Source of the DNA: Liolophura sinensis
Lineage: Eukaryota; Mollusca; Polyplacophora; Chitonida; Chitonidae
Assembly: GCF_032854445.1 (NCBI RefSeq)
Contig: NC_088295.1
Coordinates: 33,264,510 to 33,328,509 of the forward strand
Direction: 5' to 3'
DNA length: 64,000 nucleotides
In this document: one piece after another, positions 23,701 to 36,087 of the stretch
Layout of the letters: each line of letters starts with the position of its first letter
Numbering within the stretch: the first letter of the stretch is position 1
The notes under the pieces: model-generated
Database searches by the model: none
Told to the model about the DNA's origin: nothing
Seen by the model: the letters and a program-made list of their open reading frames with translations, nothing else
Program-made: the position numbers and the translations under genes

Positions 23701-26700
23701 TGTACCTGAGTTGGCTTCCTCAATCAGCTTCCTTTAACATTGTCTGGACAGTAGACTTGACAGAACATTTTCCTCTTTTGCAGAATCTATAATATTCAAA
23801 TGATTCTAAACTTCGAAAAAAGCTTAAGTCCAGCTCACGAACTCCAGATATGTGGAGAGGCCTCCCATCAAGCTGCGAATGGTTGAGGGTGTCCATCAGG
23901 GCCTTCCCGATTCCCTCTTACCGTAATGCTAGCAGCCATCAGTATAAGCAAAATATTCTTGCGTGAAATACCACTTTAATAAATAACTTGTAGACATATT
24001 AATTATATTTGTTGGTGACATCATATTGTCTTTAAGATTAGCCTGTGATATTTTTTTTTATTAGGCATTAAACAGCTTACCAAATTTGGAGGAGCTGTAT
24101 GCTACAAATAACAGGCTGAAAGCCCTGAGTGATTTGGGTCGTTGTCGTAAACTGCAGGAGGTAGATCTGTCCTGTAACAGGCTCACAGATCTGTCCGGCC
24201 TGAAGGGTCTTCCTCATTTACAGGTGAGTATTATTTTTTGAATGGATTTAAATAAAACTAGCTACCTCAGATGTGTGCGTTTTCCATATATATCTTCATC
24301 CACCTCCCAAATTAGAAATAGGAAGGAGATTTGGGAGTCTTCAAAATATGTTTGGTCAATTCTTAGTTTTATTTACATACATGTACAAAAAAAGCATTGT
24401 TATGTGGATTTGTTATATTCAAGCATGCTTCCTGAATTCTTGGTTCTAATTTTTCATGTATTTTATTCACCGGGGCTTTTTGTGATGGTTTATTAATGAA
24501 CTTTAAGCGGCATGCTGAAAAGGCGTTAGTGTGGTTTAGGGAGCATTCCTGGCATTACTTGTTCGTGCAGATCTCATGTCTGTATGCATGTACTGATGAT
24601 TTAGTATTATGGAGTCTGGTGTCTGCATGCTGCTATAGACGATGCTTCATTGATGTGACACCAACACTAATCATGCTTATTGGCTCTGCTAATTAAGACA
24701 AATCAAATCTTGAAATAAGAAACAATTTCTGTTTAAACAGATCCTGAATGTCTCTAGTAATCATTTGACATCTCTCAAGGAAGTTGGCAAATTAAAGTAA
24801 GTTGTTCTGTGTTTTGATAGATCTTTTTAAACCATTTAAATTTTATCTTTTTGTCATGTTTGTGTATATGGACAATTTATAATGTGTTACATGTTTCTAT
24901 TAAACATGCTATTTGTTTGGTAACAGAAAAGGACATTATAAATCCACTAAGTGTAACTGTTACTTTCTCAAATAAAATACATGTACATTGTTGACAAAGT
25001 TCATATAACTGATGCAAAGTGAATATTGTCTTTGTCTTGGAATACTGTATTCCCCTAAAGTTTGGTGTGCTAAAATGCCCTTTCAAAATCACATAAAATG
25101 ATACTTTTGATGCAAACACCTAAGTATTTTTTAATGAGGAATGACTCAAAGTTCACAAAAAAGTGACCCCGAAAAGTTGATTAATCAGTCAGTCAAGCAA
25201 AGTGTGTCATTTGAAAAATGCTAAACTAGGGGGAATACAGTATTTATGAAATCATGACAAGCATGTCATGGTGAGATTGTGACACATATGCATTCTAATG
25301 AAAAAAGATTGTGAAAATACCTTTGTGATTCATTTTCAGATGCCTGCAGGAATTGTCTTTGTCAGACAACAAATTTGATAATGTGTCTTCCTTCACTGAT
25401 CAGTTTCCTAACCTGGAAATATTGAACATCAGCAATAATAAATTGCAAGATTTAGACAATGTGGTAAGAATCAATTATATTTTTTAAAATTTTGTCATCT
25501 TTTTACACAAATTATACAGTGTAAGGTGCTTATTACAGTTACATACATGTATACCATGATTAGTTGTGCAGGCAATTGTGACTGTAGTTCTTTGCAAACT
25601 TCAAATCCCTGGCTTCATGCTTTTGTACTGCTGTTTGCTTTTACACATTAAACTAATTTTGTCACATACTTGTGTCTTGCAGATTGTGTTGAAAGACCTG
25701 TTGTCATTGGTAGAGCTATATGTGAGTGGTAACCCATGTACAGACCAGGCAGGCGGCGGTCATCCTGACATACACACAGCATTGCCACAGCTGGAAATCC
25801 TGGATGGGGTATATCGGTTACATTCAAACTCTGCTTAGCTAATTATGTCAGATGTAGTACTCGCATTTGTCTTGAAAACGTCTGTAGTTCTTATGATGCA
25901 TTTGTGGAAATATAAATGCCTGGCATTGCTGAAGTATTATTGAGACAATTTACAGTATAAGTAAGTCATAACTTTATGACTTTTACCAGTCATTTAAACT
26001 TTCATAAGGCATTTTATGTTAAAACATTTGCTGGCCGTACATGGGAAGGTCTGCCAGATATCTGCACATGGTCGCGTGTTTCCCCTTCGCTCTGCTCGGT
26101 TTCCTCTTACCATAATGCTGGCGGCCATGGTATAAGTGAAATTTCCTTGAGTACGGCGTAAAAAAACCAATCGAATAAATAAATCAAATAAATTAAAACA
26201 TTCGTAGGTTTTGTCAGGGCTGTGATGTGTATGTGGAAACATAAATGTCTTAAGTATTCAGATAAGTTACAATAAAAAGTCATATTTTTGTTATCAGTCA
26301 TTTTAACATTATAAGATAGGACAACAATAATATTCTGTTTGTGATCCATAAGTGATTACTTCAAGTTAGGTCGTCTTTACCCTATTGTTGCTTTGAAATA
26401 TAATCACTTTTCTGTGTAACTGTATGGTTTTAGGTTACACTGAAGAAGTGGTCTGGTACATCATCTGCACCTTTGATGCGGCCCATGTCAGCATCCTCTG
26501 GTGAGTCTCAAGCTCTGTGACAAAGTTCAAACTAAAGTAGACCATTGTGTGCATTCTGTACTAAGTTTGAAGCTTGTTGACATAGATATCAGAAAAACAT
26601 GCTAATTTCTGAACGCTTGAAACTTCTTGACAATAATATTAGCAAAATGAACCAATATTTCATGCCTCTGCTGAGCGTGAGGCCTCTTGACAATGATACA

Positions 26701-29700
26701 TGTAGTATTACAATAAAACAACGCCTTTTTCCTCTGCTGAGTTCAAGGTTTCATGGCAGAGATATAAGTAAAACAGACCAATGCTTGCTTCCTCTGGTTA
26801 GTTAGATGCTGGTGTTCTGCTAATCTTAATCCCACTTGCCCTGAGTTCTGATGTGCCATTATCACTTCTTTCAGTTTAATGAATGAGGAAGAAAGGATAC
26901 TCATACTGTAAATTCAGTTTTGAAATAATGTTCCCCGACTGTCCAAATTGTTTGTGAAGATTAATTTAGCCATATATCAGAATATTTGTACATTGATTTA
27001 AGAACATCCTGGTGACGTGTTGTATTAATTAACATGTTTCAGTTGTTAGTGTGCGATATGTGGAGAACCAGATGAAAACCTTGAGTGATGAGCTGCAGTC
27101 ATTTGAGCAATCATTTGCTAACAGGTCGGTGAAGGAGACATGTAGCTTACATTTATGCCAGATCTTGCTCTATGTACTGTCTGTTACGACTTAACTCATT
27201 GAGTTCTTTAAGACCAGTTGCTGTTGTCTGAACAACACACAACACTATTAATGAAATATATACCAGGTGTCCCTGTATACACCTGTTCAAGAAGTAAAAT
27301 ATATTTAATATTTGTTTCTTGCTATGAACATTTTATGCCTTTCCACCTAAAAGGACAGTCAGAGCCAGTGTGCTTTTTCACTCCTGCCATATGTAGAACT
27401 ATTTTTGCCTGCCGTCTCATTGATTTATATTTAAAAGTATATATATGTAGTTGTGAATAAAATATTCAATAAAATTGCAAAATATATATAAACACCACCT
27501 TGCATTTCATAACTTTGTCAGGCAAAGTATGTGTATAGTATTCATATAGATGCCCTCTGAATGGGATCTTTGAAAGTTGAGACAATATTAGGTGGGAAAA
27601 GATATCTCCCGTAAAATTGTTAACACACTGGGACATGGAGATGAGGACTGATCCAGCTTGCACAGTATTACAGTCATGCATAGGATCAAAGGTAGACAGT
27701 GGTTATGCATTTGAATTACATTAAATGAATAACTGTTTTTCTTTTTTTTTTTTCCATTTCCTGAAATTTCCAAAATAGATATCAAATTCAATGAATCTAA
27801 AGATCTTTGAATTGGGTTATGGAGTTTCATTGTGCATTTTTAGATTTGCAATGATCATAACTAGGTCACAATTTCATTTATTCATTATAATAATTGTAAA
27901 AGATAATAATTTTGTGCATTTGACAGTGGTCTTTATGTTGATAGGTTTGAATTGTTGAAGACAGTGTATGACAGTTTACCATCAGAGTCCCCGTCAAGAG
28001 CAGCCTCTAGACAAGAAGACCAGTTAGAGAATGATAGGCCCAGTACCAGCAGGTGTAGCAGGTGGGTACACACAAAGTACACACATAGTACACACACACA
28101 CATGTACAAACACTCACTGTCATGACTCTTGTGACTTGTTCAACAGGCAAACTTGACATTTTCAGGGTTGAAGAACAGTTCTGTCATTTTAAATTTATGG
28201 CCAGATCTTGCCAACCAGTGTAATGTAGTACATGTATAGTTTTGATCTCAAAATCACAAACTTTTCTACAAAACTTGGCGTCATTGAGGCTAAGCTCTTG
28301 GATAAATTGATTTACAGCAAAAACTTGAGATAAACAGAGCTGATCATCATTATGCAGATACAGCGTAGCCCTTCTTGATACATGATGAGAAATTTTTAGG
28401 AGTATTTTATGAAGTCCAGAATTTTGGAAATTATCCAAGAACATAGAGGGGAAAATCAAAATTAAAGGTATGCATCACAAGGTGATGAATACTGAGGAGC
28501 TCACCAAGGCAGTTGTTGGATGCTCTGTGCTGCATGTAGAGGAGATGTCATTCCCCAATCCCCCACCCAAACCCATACCCTCCACCCTCTACCCCCCCAG
28601 CCTATTCGATCTGTCCCCCACAGACTTCTTTTTAACAGAGATCATTGCTGAAAATTCTTTTTGCTCTAGCCTCCACATTGAGATATAATTCTAAAGCGTT
28701 TCATGTATCCTTTTAAAGTGAAAGACAGCACCTGACTAATGTTTATATTCACTGAAAGTCTACCATTCAAAGTATCTTAAACTGGCATTAAATATTTTTT
28801 TAGTTTTTTCTAACCCAGCAGAAGTTTAGTGAAATTTCGGCTTGACACAGCTTCAGCATGTCTCTATTATCAATAGCAAGATGTCATGTTTACTCTAGCT
28901 CTCTGAGGTTGAAGGTATTTTCTGTACAATGGCCTAAGCAGTAGCCCATGGCAGGTACAGCAATGAAGGCTCAAGTGATAAATGTAGTTGTCTTGGAAAT
29001 TTAACATACTGAAAGAATATTTCTTCGACTGCTTGAACTTTGGATATAATGGGCCTACTATATCATTTACAAGGAACTCCAGAAACCCTGTTTAAGTAAC
29101 TTAGCTGCGGATGCACGGCCGGGGTTCTGGTCGTTGCCTCCAGAGGAGCTGTGCGCGTGATTTTGACCACTATTAAGTTTTTACAAAATTACACTAGGAT
29201 TGTTGTATAACTAGATTCATACTCAGCTCGGAAACAAATGGAAATAAATTTAAGCAACACTGAAGCTGATCTAGTTATTCCACTGTCGCTGGATTTTATG
29301 CTTCGATTTTGGAACAGTGGCTTCTAAGATGAAAGCAGGGCTGACCTTGTTATCGCAGAAGTCAAAAAAAGCACCTTACCTTGAACCAGCATTTCAATAA
29401 TTTTACTGCGTGTTAGAAAAGAAAATAGAAAAAAAACATACCTTTTATGTGAGAAAGACGAAGGTGAAAAATTTAAGTTATTTAGTGGTAATAAATTCAG
29501 AGAAAAAAAATATATCATAACATTTAATTCATTTTAAGCATTGTCCAGTGAGATGTGGTCTTCTCATTCCCATAAACGTTAAATCACATCCTTACTGAAT
29601 TTTGCACTGACTTTGATATTATGTAAACTATTGACTTTTATGTCTGTTGTGGTCTGTAAATGATACAGACTTGCCCCACAACACTATGTGAAATGTTCCT

Positions 29701-31543
29701 TTGCCTGCACAAAACTAAATGATGTCTTATGCAGTAGTTTTGTGTTATTATTATGTATTTGGGGAGATGAATGTGTTTTGGGCCGAGACGGTGTGCTACT
29801 GTCTGACACCATCGTCGTCAATTTTTGATATCATCATTGAATATTACACAGCTTGTAAATCAACTGATTTTATGTCTGTAGTGTAGTAAATGATACAGAC
29901 CAGCCTCACAACACTTTGTGAAATTGCCCTTTGGCTCAGCGTAGCTAAATCGTTGTAAACAATCTTAAAATGATGTCTTCTACAGTAGTTCTGTGTTATC
30001 ATACGTCCCTTCATGGAGTGCATGGGTAATGGCTACGCCACAGTTTAGGCTGCACAATCTGAAAGGGACATGTTTGATTGGATAAAATTCTCAAGATGGC
30101 TGCCTTGGCTCACATCAGCCATTTGTGCAGTAGTATCATTTTGTCCTACATATTATTCTGTAAAATCTCATTGAAATAATAAAGTATGATACTTTTTAGA
30201 AAGCGTGAGTATCCTGCTTTTGATTAAAATATGTTTTAGCCAGGTGCTGTCTATGTGCTTTAAATCAAGTGACTTACTGGAAATAGCTCAGACTGTCCCT
30301 GTTGAAGATTTCAGGGCCACTGTTGTGAAAAATGTGGTCCAAAGTATGTTGTTGACTTTAGCAGTCCATATATGTGTGCACTGGGTACATTTCTAGTGTT
30401 GAATGGTGAAAGCTGGATTTTAACAAGTGACTTTATAAATCAAGGGACCACTTTGGTGGCCTAATAGTTAGAGTGTCTGCCTCAAAATCGGGAGACCAAA
30501 GATCAAACCCGGGTCAGGTCATACCACACTTTAAATATGGTGTTTGTAGCTGCCTAGGTTGCACTGAGTGGTTAAGTGCAAGGAAACATGACTGGTTGGC
30601 TTGGTGTCAGTGTAATGTGATTGGATTGGGGTGACATGTCTGGTCACATGTCTTTGGCATGATACTTCAGACTGCAGCACTTTGGCGGAATGGACTCACT
30701 GTGCCACAAGAAGATACAGAATATATACACACAGCTAACAGTGTCTAATGATTCTTCATCGTCACGTGACTGAAAACTTAAGTACGACGTAAAACCCCAG
30801 GCATGCAGACATATTAATCAAGGGTTAGTACAAGGAGTTGTGCAGACGCCATTAATGGAATATATTGTCAGAATACAACTTTAACCAGCAGTCCAAATCT
30901 TTGATGATATCAGTCACAATAAGAATTGTTTGACAAATTGAATCAAGAGAAATGTGATGGGTAACTGTTATTGTTTAGTGTGATGGGCATCTCTTCATTA
31001 GTTGAGTATTCTCAATAAAGAAATGTGACAGGTAACCATAATTTAACTTGACAGGTATCTCTTGTTTTGTTTCTTTGTGCATGTCCAGTGTGCGGTCTAC
31101 AGTGTAATGTTTCATGTTTGACAGACATTATATGTATCAATATTTACATGTAAACCAACTAGGCTACTTAAACTTCTCACATAAATTGTATACTATACTA
31201 TACTACATTAGCGCTAGTGCACCCGCCTAGCATAATGACCCAGGGGCCTGTCACCAATGTGGTCACTGTGAGTCTAAGTAAAGCACATGATGGCTTCCTC
31301 TCCAGCCATACATGGGAAGGTCTTCCAGCAACCTGCGGATGGTCATGGGTTTCCCCAGGGCTGTGCTCGGTTTGTTCCCACCATAATGCTGGCTGCCGTC
31401 ATTTAAGTGAAATATTCTTCAGTGTGGCGAAAACACCAATCAAAGAAATAAATAAAATATATTTGTATTCCCTTTGTCATTTACCTTTCAGCCGGAGCAA
31501 GATTAAGCTCGCCATGGAATTTGCAGCTTCACAACAGTTTTAA
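17741..31543 (+). CDS. SDS22-type leucine-rich repeat protein (15 coding exons)
   Basis: Exons: 17741-17964, 18964-19174, 19560-19649, 20069-20140, 20463-20521, 20999-21051, 21359-21501 (or longer), 24065-24223, 24741-24796, 25340-25463, 25683-25808, 26434-26500, 27043-27124, 27945-28061, 31492-31543. All junctions are GT-AG and in frame, giving 544 residues with the shortest exon 7. Residues 1-145 are basic, Ser/Arg-rich and probably disordered. Residues 150-440 form about twelve 22-residue LRRs (LRVLDLSCNEI, LRELKLYDNKI, LEILNISNNKL). They end in a cap-like 'ELYVSGNPCTDQ...LEILDGV'. A short coiled coil (ENQMKTLSDELQSFEQSF) and a Ser-rich tail follow. SDS22-type LRRs bind protein partners, often in phosphatase, ciliary or centrosomal complexes. 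The exact orthologue is not resolved. See the separate entry for the exon 7 array. Confidence 0.88.
20690..20875 (+). mobile_element. Diverged V-type/Nin-like SINE relic
   Basis: Lies in an intron of the LRR gene. It has a degraded B-box-like 'tgtttgattcttgctc'. Its 3' half, 'gtgctgtggtttctatttcc' followed by 'tccacacataaacctgg', matches the reverse complement of the SINE at 44039-44372. No clean ends or duplication remain, so it is old. Confidence 0.5.
21439..22015 (+). repeat. 63-bp LRR-coding tandem array with repeated splice donors
   Basis: The array starts inside exon 7 and runs into the following intron. Each 63-bp unit encodes 21 residues, 'TTLDVSNNNLDSLTVSACSQI', less one residue in some copies, and includes the exon-end sequence ctcaca followed by gtaagt. 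Donor-type GTAAGT sites are intact at 21502, 21628, 21754, 21817 and 21880. The units at 21565 (ttaagt) and 21691 (ataagc) have lost it. The frame stays open to a stop at 21943-21945. Decayed units continue to about 22015, with a possible remnant near 22530. Every donor ends a codon, and exon 8 starts on a codon boundary. Confidence 0.9.
23818..23990 (+). mobile_element. SINE family 1, 5'-truncated and diverged
   Basis: Begins within the B-box region (cttaagtccagctc) and keeps the body blocks 'gagaggcctcccatcaagct', 'ctcttaccgtaatgctagca' and the tail 'atattcttgcgtgaaatacc'. Old copy in the intron after exon 7 of the LRR gene. Confidence 0.75.
26033..26192 (+). mobile_element. SINE family 1, 5'-truncated
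   Basis: Starts at 'ggccgtacatgggaaggtct' and runs to 'gtacggcgtaaaaaaaccaa' plus (aaat)n. It lacks the tRNA head. It lies in the intron between exons 11 and 12 of the LRR gene. Confidence 0.85.
29005..30222 (+). mobile_element. 1-kb interspersed repeat, copy B
   Basis: Inverted relative to copy A at 9656-10705 and located in the last coding intron of the LRR gene. It carries an internal tandem duplication of about 232 bp that copy A lacks: 'aaatgatacagac' with its flanks occurs at about 29655 and again near 29886, and the 'atgatgtctt..gcagtagtt' block occurs at about 29720 and 29971. No protein or terminal inverted repeat is seen. Confidence 0.75.
30447..30815 (+). mobile_element. SINE family 2, full length with target-site duplication
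   Basis: The tRNA-like head has an A-box region 'gtggcctaatagttagagtg' and a B-box region 'agatcaaacccgggtcag'. A body unrelated to SINE family 1 follows, then the tail 'gtacgacgtaaaacccc', which resembles the family 1 tail. A 9-bp duplication, aatcaaggg, lies at 30438-30446 and 30816-30824. The shared tail with a different body suggests that both families use the same partner LINE. Confidence 0.85.
31205..31462 (+). mobile_element. SINE family 1, near full length
   Basis: The head is present but diverged (ttagcgctagtgcacc, 'cataatgacccaggggcctg'). The body and tail are well kept, ending 'cgaaaacaccaatcaaagaa' and an AT tail. It lies just upstream of the last coding exon of the LRR gene. Only about 30 bp separate its tail from the acceptor at 31490. 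Confidence 0.88.
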
Positions 31544-32916
31544 GGACCAGTCTCCCAGGTAAGATAATCCTAAAACCGAGGTATGGAAGCCACATTGATC
31601 CTTGAACATCTCATGCACCTGTTCTGGGGGATATCATTTGTGTAATTCATGTACATGGTAAATTTGTGAACAGAGCAAAAGTCATTGCTGAACTGCAAAA
31701 TCTGTTTGTATTAACTCTGCCAAAGGGGTGACATATAGTATAGTACATGCACATATATGTACGTGTTTGTCCGCGTTCTTGAATTTGTCTCATATGTTAG
31801 TGAAAAAGGTTATACCAGGATTTGGGTGAAATTTCTGCATGTTTTTGCATTGGGCTAAGGGTCAGTTCATTAAAAACTGTTAAGATATCAGTTACACTTA
31901 AAGTTGGTCCCTACATGTATATATCCACAGGTGCAATAAATTTTTGAATGTTTCTGCTGATACTGTAAAAGTTGCAAAACTGCTTAACATGTGCTTGATA
32001 AGTGCAGTAAAAGGTTTCCATATTGTATTTCGTTTCAGATTGGCAACTAACTGAAACATGAAGAAGCTGTCTATGCCATAATCAAGTCATCCACACACTG
32101 CTCTTCATGTCCCCATGCCATTGGAAGGGGGACTTAGTAATACTGCTGTGCTGACCAGATGTGCTGTCAACACGATACTTTGAAAGAGAATGAAGAGATG
32201 GCCAATACCTTGCCATTGGGGAGAGTGTGGTTGCGATTGCTTTTTGTGGAGTTTTGTGATTCAAGATGGCTGGGACTCATACTGTGAATGTGATATCAAT
32301 GCTGTGAACCAGACAGATTCAGGCTTCAGTCTTCTGCTGTGCCATGCTCTCCGTGAATAATAAGTGGGACTTGCATTTTGCTGAGATCAGTTATCCAAAG
32401 AAGATTTCCACTGGCCATCAGTGATTTCAAGGAGTGATCAGTTTCATAAAATTAGTGTTGATTTACGTCACAAGTCATATGATCCTTACTTTTGATGGAC
32501 TTCAGAAAATATGTGCACCTTCTAGTGGATAACCCTAGTGAATTTACAGCCCTTTCTTTCAAACTTGCTCCTTAGAGTATTTCGTACCAACTCAGCTTGT
32601 ATTCCCTGTTAGGCATCTCGAAACTTTGTTTTGGACATGTCAGATTAATTTATTTGTACACAATGTGATTTTACCCTTTATGTATATATCATTCTTTAAA
32701 ATACACAATTTTGTGACGCTAATACAGGTGGTTTGTGCTTTCTCTTATTCTATAGCTGCTGTAGAAGTTTTATTTTACCAGCACTTGCACTCCAGTCTGT
32801 TTCAGTTACTGCCACTGAGAAAGGGATAAACACCCAGCTAAACAAATAAAACTCTGTGCATGCAGAGAAAACAAGGTCCATCAGTATACGTGTTTAGGTG
32901 CAGATTGCTTAATAAA
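31544..32916 (+). other. 3' untranslated region of the LRR gene
   Basis: Follows the TAA at 31541-31543. A donor-like 'cccaggtaaga' at 31556 and an acceptor-like 'cgtttcag' at about 32039 would allow one intron in the 3' UTR. Poly-A signals AATAAA occur at 32845 and 32911. No other gene is seen here. Confidence 0.5.
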
Positions 32917-33393
32917 AACCGTGAATTTCTCCCTAACTTGGATCTATCTTTGTATAAATGAAGTATAACACCACAATGGCAATATTTGAACCATCATACT
33001 GTGGTGAGGGTTTATCTTTGAAGGCCCAGAACTTTAAAGCACATTCTGAATTCACATTGATAAATTACTTTCAAAATGTGATTTCGAACAGAATTGGCCG
33101 ACACGTGTTGGAGATTATTTCACAGCCAACATATCATCCCGAAAGTGCCTGGAAACTGCATCTTCAATGAAGTCCCCAAAACAAATTTGAAATCTGTTGC
33201 AGCACAGTCTTCACCCACTGATCTCACATGTATATTTTTTAACGAATCTGTCGTACATGTACCTTGTAGCGCCTTCTCAAAGGGCAATAACTCTGCAAGT
33301 AACTGGGATTTTTAACATGCAGAATCTGTACGTGCATGAAATCAAATGATATATGAAGTGTAGACAAAAGCTGTCTGAAACTGTATTATATCA

Positions 33394-33825
33394 GGGCGCT
33401 TGCACAAAGGAATCCTATACCTAAGATGATTTGTAAGTTACCATCAAAAATTACAATCGGGTCAACCCTGTTGTAAACATTTACAATTACCCCAAAATTA
33501 ATGTTAAGCAAAACAAATACTTGCCTTAGATAGACCGTTAGTGTTTTTTAACTCGGTTTGCAAAAATGTGCAAAATAATTGTTAGGAAAAGATATTACGA
33601 ACATTTTTTCACATGTTGTTGCTAGCTGCTGAATCATTATGATGTGGAACTCTTTTTGAAAATGAAGGCAAGAGAAGTTATTGACCGGTACATTGTCCAT
33701 TTACTCTGGCTGTCCCTATGTAACTTACAATGACCTCACAATTCCTTCGCAGAAGCTGCATAAATTATTCTAACAATCAACTGTAAACTCAACTGTCGAC
33801 GATCAATGCTTTGTGCAAGCGGACC
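33394..33825. mobile_element. MITE-like element with 16-17-bp terminal inverted repeats
   Basis: The left end gggcgcttgcacaaag (33394-33409) and right end ctttgtgcaagcggacc (33809-33825) are complementary apart from one gap and one change. The 432-bp body encodes nothing recognisable. It sits between the convergent 3' ends of the LRR gene and IFT56. A related but truncated copy is at the left edge of the window. Confidence 0.6.
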
Positions 33826-33829
33826 AAAG

Positions 33830-35615
33830 TGGACAAAAAGAAAAGAAGACCATATATTTTATCACAATTTTATTCTAACAAGGAACATCTGAGTGACTGC
33901 TCAAGCTGCATATTTCTACATCTGTAATCACTAATGGCATTAATACACCTGACAATTACATCGGTAACAGGAATATTAAGCAATGAAATAAATAAAAATT
34001 TTTGATCTTAAATTTTTACAAATATATTTTTCACATATATGCGCACAATACAAATCTTTAAAAAAAAAAAAGAGAATTTATGTAACAAGTTTGTTCTTGT
34101 TTGGACGGATTGTACCAAAATGAGAAACAAAGATTTTCCATGTATTTACAGAAACGCCTTTTTCATATATGAACGGATATCATCTACTATGTACAAACTT
34201 TGTTACAAACATGAATATGTATGATCTACATATGTACATTTCACAGGGAGACAAATGGCACATAGTCACACACTAAAGAAACCGTGTCAGATATATGCAA
34301 TTCATCCTTGTATTCTGGTCAAAGCCGTGGTGCTTTTGAAAACCTTGTCAGATCAATACTCCAGATTTACAGTTACAGCTGTCATATAGCTTATATCATT
34401 GTTGCTCCTTAGTCAGCACTACAGCTATTTCTGTGTTCTCAGATGACTGGAACTAAATATTCAATACACAAATATCTAAATCAGCCCTGTCCTTCTCTTG
34501 CTGTTTTTTTCTCTCCAGCAAATAAAGGTACAACTGTTTTTGTATAGCTGTGAAAAAATGTCTCTGAACATGCAGTCACTGACTTTCACTAGTAGTCAAA
34601 AACATCAATTCAGTTACAAGTACATTTGCATAATGCATATACTTAAATCAAGCAATCTTTAGCAGCTTTCTTTATATAATGATAGTAAAGTTATCAAGCA
34701 CCAAGTTAGAAATGACCTTCGTACAGTTTTAAATTACAGCTTTAAATACATGAAGAAAATGTATAAAGCGGGGAGTGTTTAAATAAGATTTTTTACATAA
34801 TTTGGATAAGCTCTTATTAGAGCCCTTTATAACTACTAATGATGATGTTATCAAACACACAAAACAGGACGGGTAACAGGTTGGGGTGACTGAGTGTTTT
34901 AGTGCTGATATACAGAATAAGAAGCAGCTCACATGGGGAAGAGAGCAAAGAAACAGTGATAGGGAAGACAGGGCTAGGTAAATATGACACATGTTAGAAA
35001 TAATAAATCTGGGATGGAATATGTAAATCATTAGTACTATACACTCTCACTGAAGTGGTGTGCATCTGATACAGTAACATTTGGTGCAGGTCTCTCCCAC
35101 AGAGCTTACATCTCGACTCTGGGTGATGTAGATTTCACTGTACATAATACTCATGATAGCCTGGTTTCCTTTCTATTATAAACACAAATACTGTATTACA
35201 TTATTACATAGTGAAGTTTGATCATTATTCAATTCAATTCATAAATAGTCAGAATCAATTAAAGAAACATTCAGAAAAGAGCCTGAGATTGACACTCCTC
35301 ACTGATCAAAGCAATATGATAATGTTGGCCTTCCATATATGCAGGGGTATATTTCGTGGGATGAAGTGTTAACACAAGCATAAAATGTGCACACACAATG
35401 AACTGACACTATATTTAGCAACACTGGTGCATTTGAAGCAAGAGGGGAGGAAGTGATATTGGTCCTTTCACAAAAACCTGGATCAAGTTTGTTAAGTTTC
35501 TGTTTGGAGAAGGAAAGTTAAAACTTTTAACCATGGGGCAATACACTTAACTGGGTATTACTGTTAGACAGGGTTGGGTTAACTTATGGGGGGCGTACAA
35601 GTTTGTGGAGTTGGT
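33830..35615. other. Intergenic or distal 3' UTR of IFT56
   Basis: No protein-coding gene is recognised. A minus-strand AATAAA lies at about 33869-33874 and could end a long IFT56 3' UTR. The sequence is AT-rich. Confidence 0.35.
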
Positions 35616-35618
35616 ATA

Positions 35619-35735
35619 TTAAGGCAATGGAACAAGGTTGTCTTTGGCCCATTTCTTCATAGTTCTCACAATGTATTCTACCTGAGGGTTACTGGTATTT
35701 TCTCAGCATTCCCACAACATCTCGTAAAGTCTACC
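35619..35735 (-). pseudogene. Diverged duplicate of the last IFT56 coding exon
   Basis: On the minus strand, after an acceptor-like TTGTAG, the sequence ends in a frame reading 'NPQVEYIVRTMKKWAKDNLV' followed by PLP and a stop. The functional last exon (36715-36826) reads '[20 protein letters not shown]' plus PV. Differences in the shared part are largely synonymous (GTG/GTA, ATC/ATT, CGC/AGA, ACG/ACT, AAA/AAG), which points to past selection on protein. The first third (RLYEML...) has length differences and an in-frame TGA. It is either a decayed alternative last exon or one damaged by base errors. Confidence 0.7.
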
Positions 35736-35789
35736 CTACAATGGTAAGAAACAGGTACAAGTCGAGCTGATCAGATGGCTGGAGCCTTG

Positions 35790-35826
35790 GATGGATGGAT
35801 GGATGGATGGATGGATGGATGGACGG
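35790..35826 (+). repeat. (GGAT)n microsatellite
   Basis: About nine uninterrupted copies of 'ggat' between ccttggat and ggacgg, located just upstream on the minus strand of the duplicated IFT56 exon. Confidence 0.9.
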
Positions 35827-36087
35827 ACAGAAAGACAAGACAAACAGAATCATGACAAGGTGAAAGCAGTGAAACAAACTCACACTGACTTTCAAAATGA
35901 AGTTATCAAGCTCTTAAGGCCAAAGAGGCAGCTCTTAAAAGCACAGTGTCATCTCAAACTCTGACGTCTGGTAATGTGTGTATTAAGTGTGTGTTAGAAG
36001 TCTACCTGAAAAAACAGAATTGGAAGCAAATGACGTGCAAAAGAGAGGCAAAGAGAGAAGAAAATACTGGATAAATCAGATAAAATG

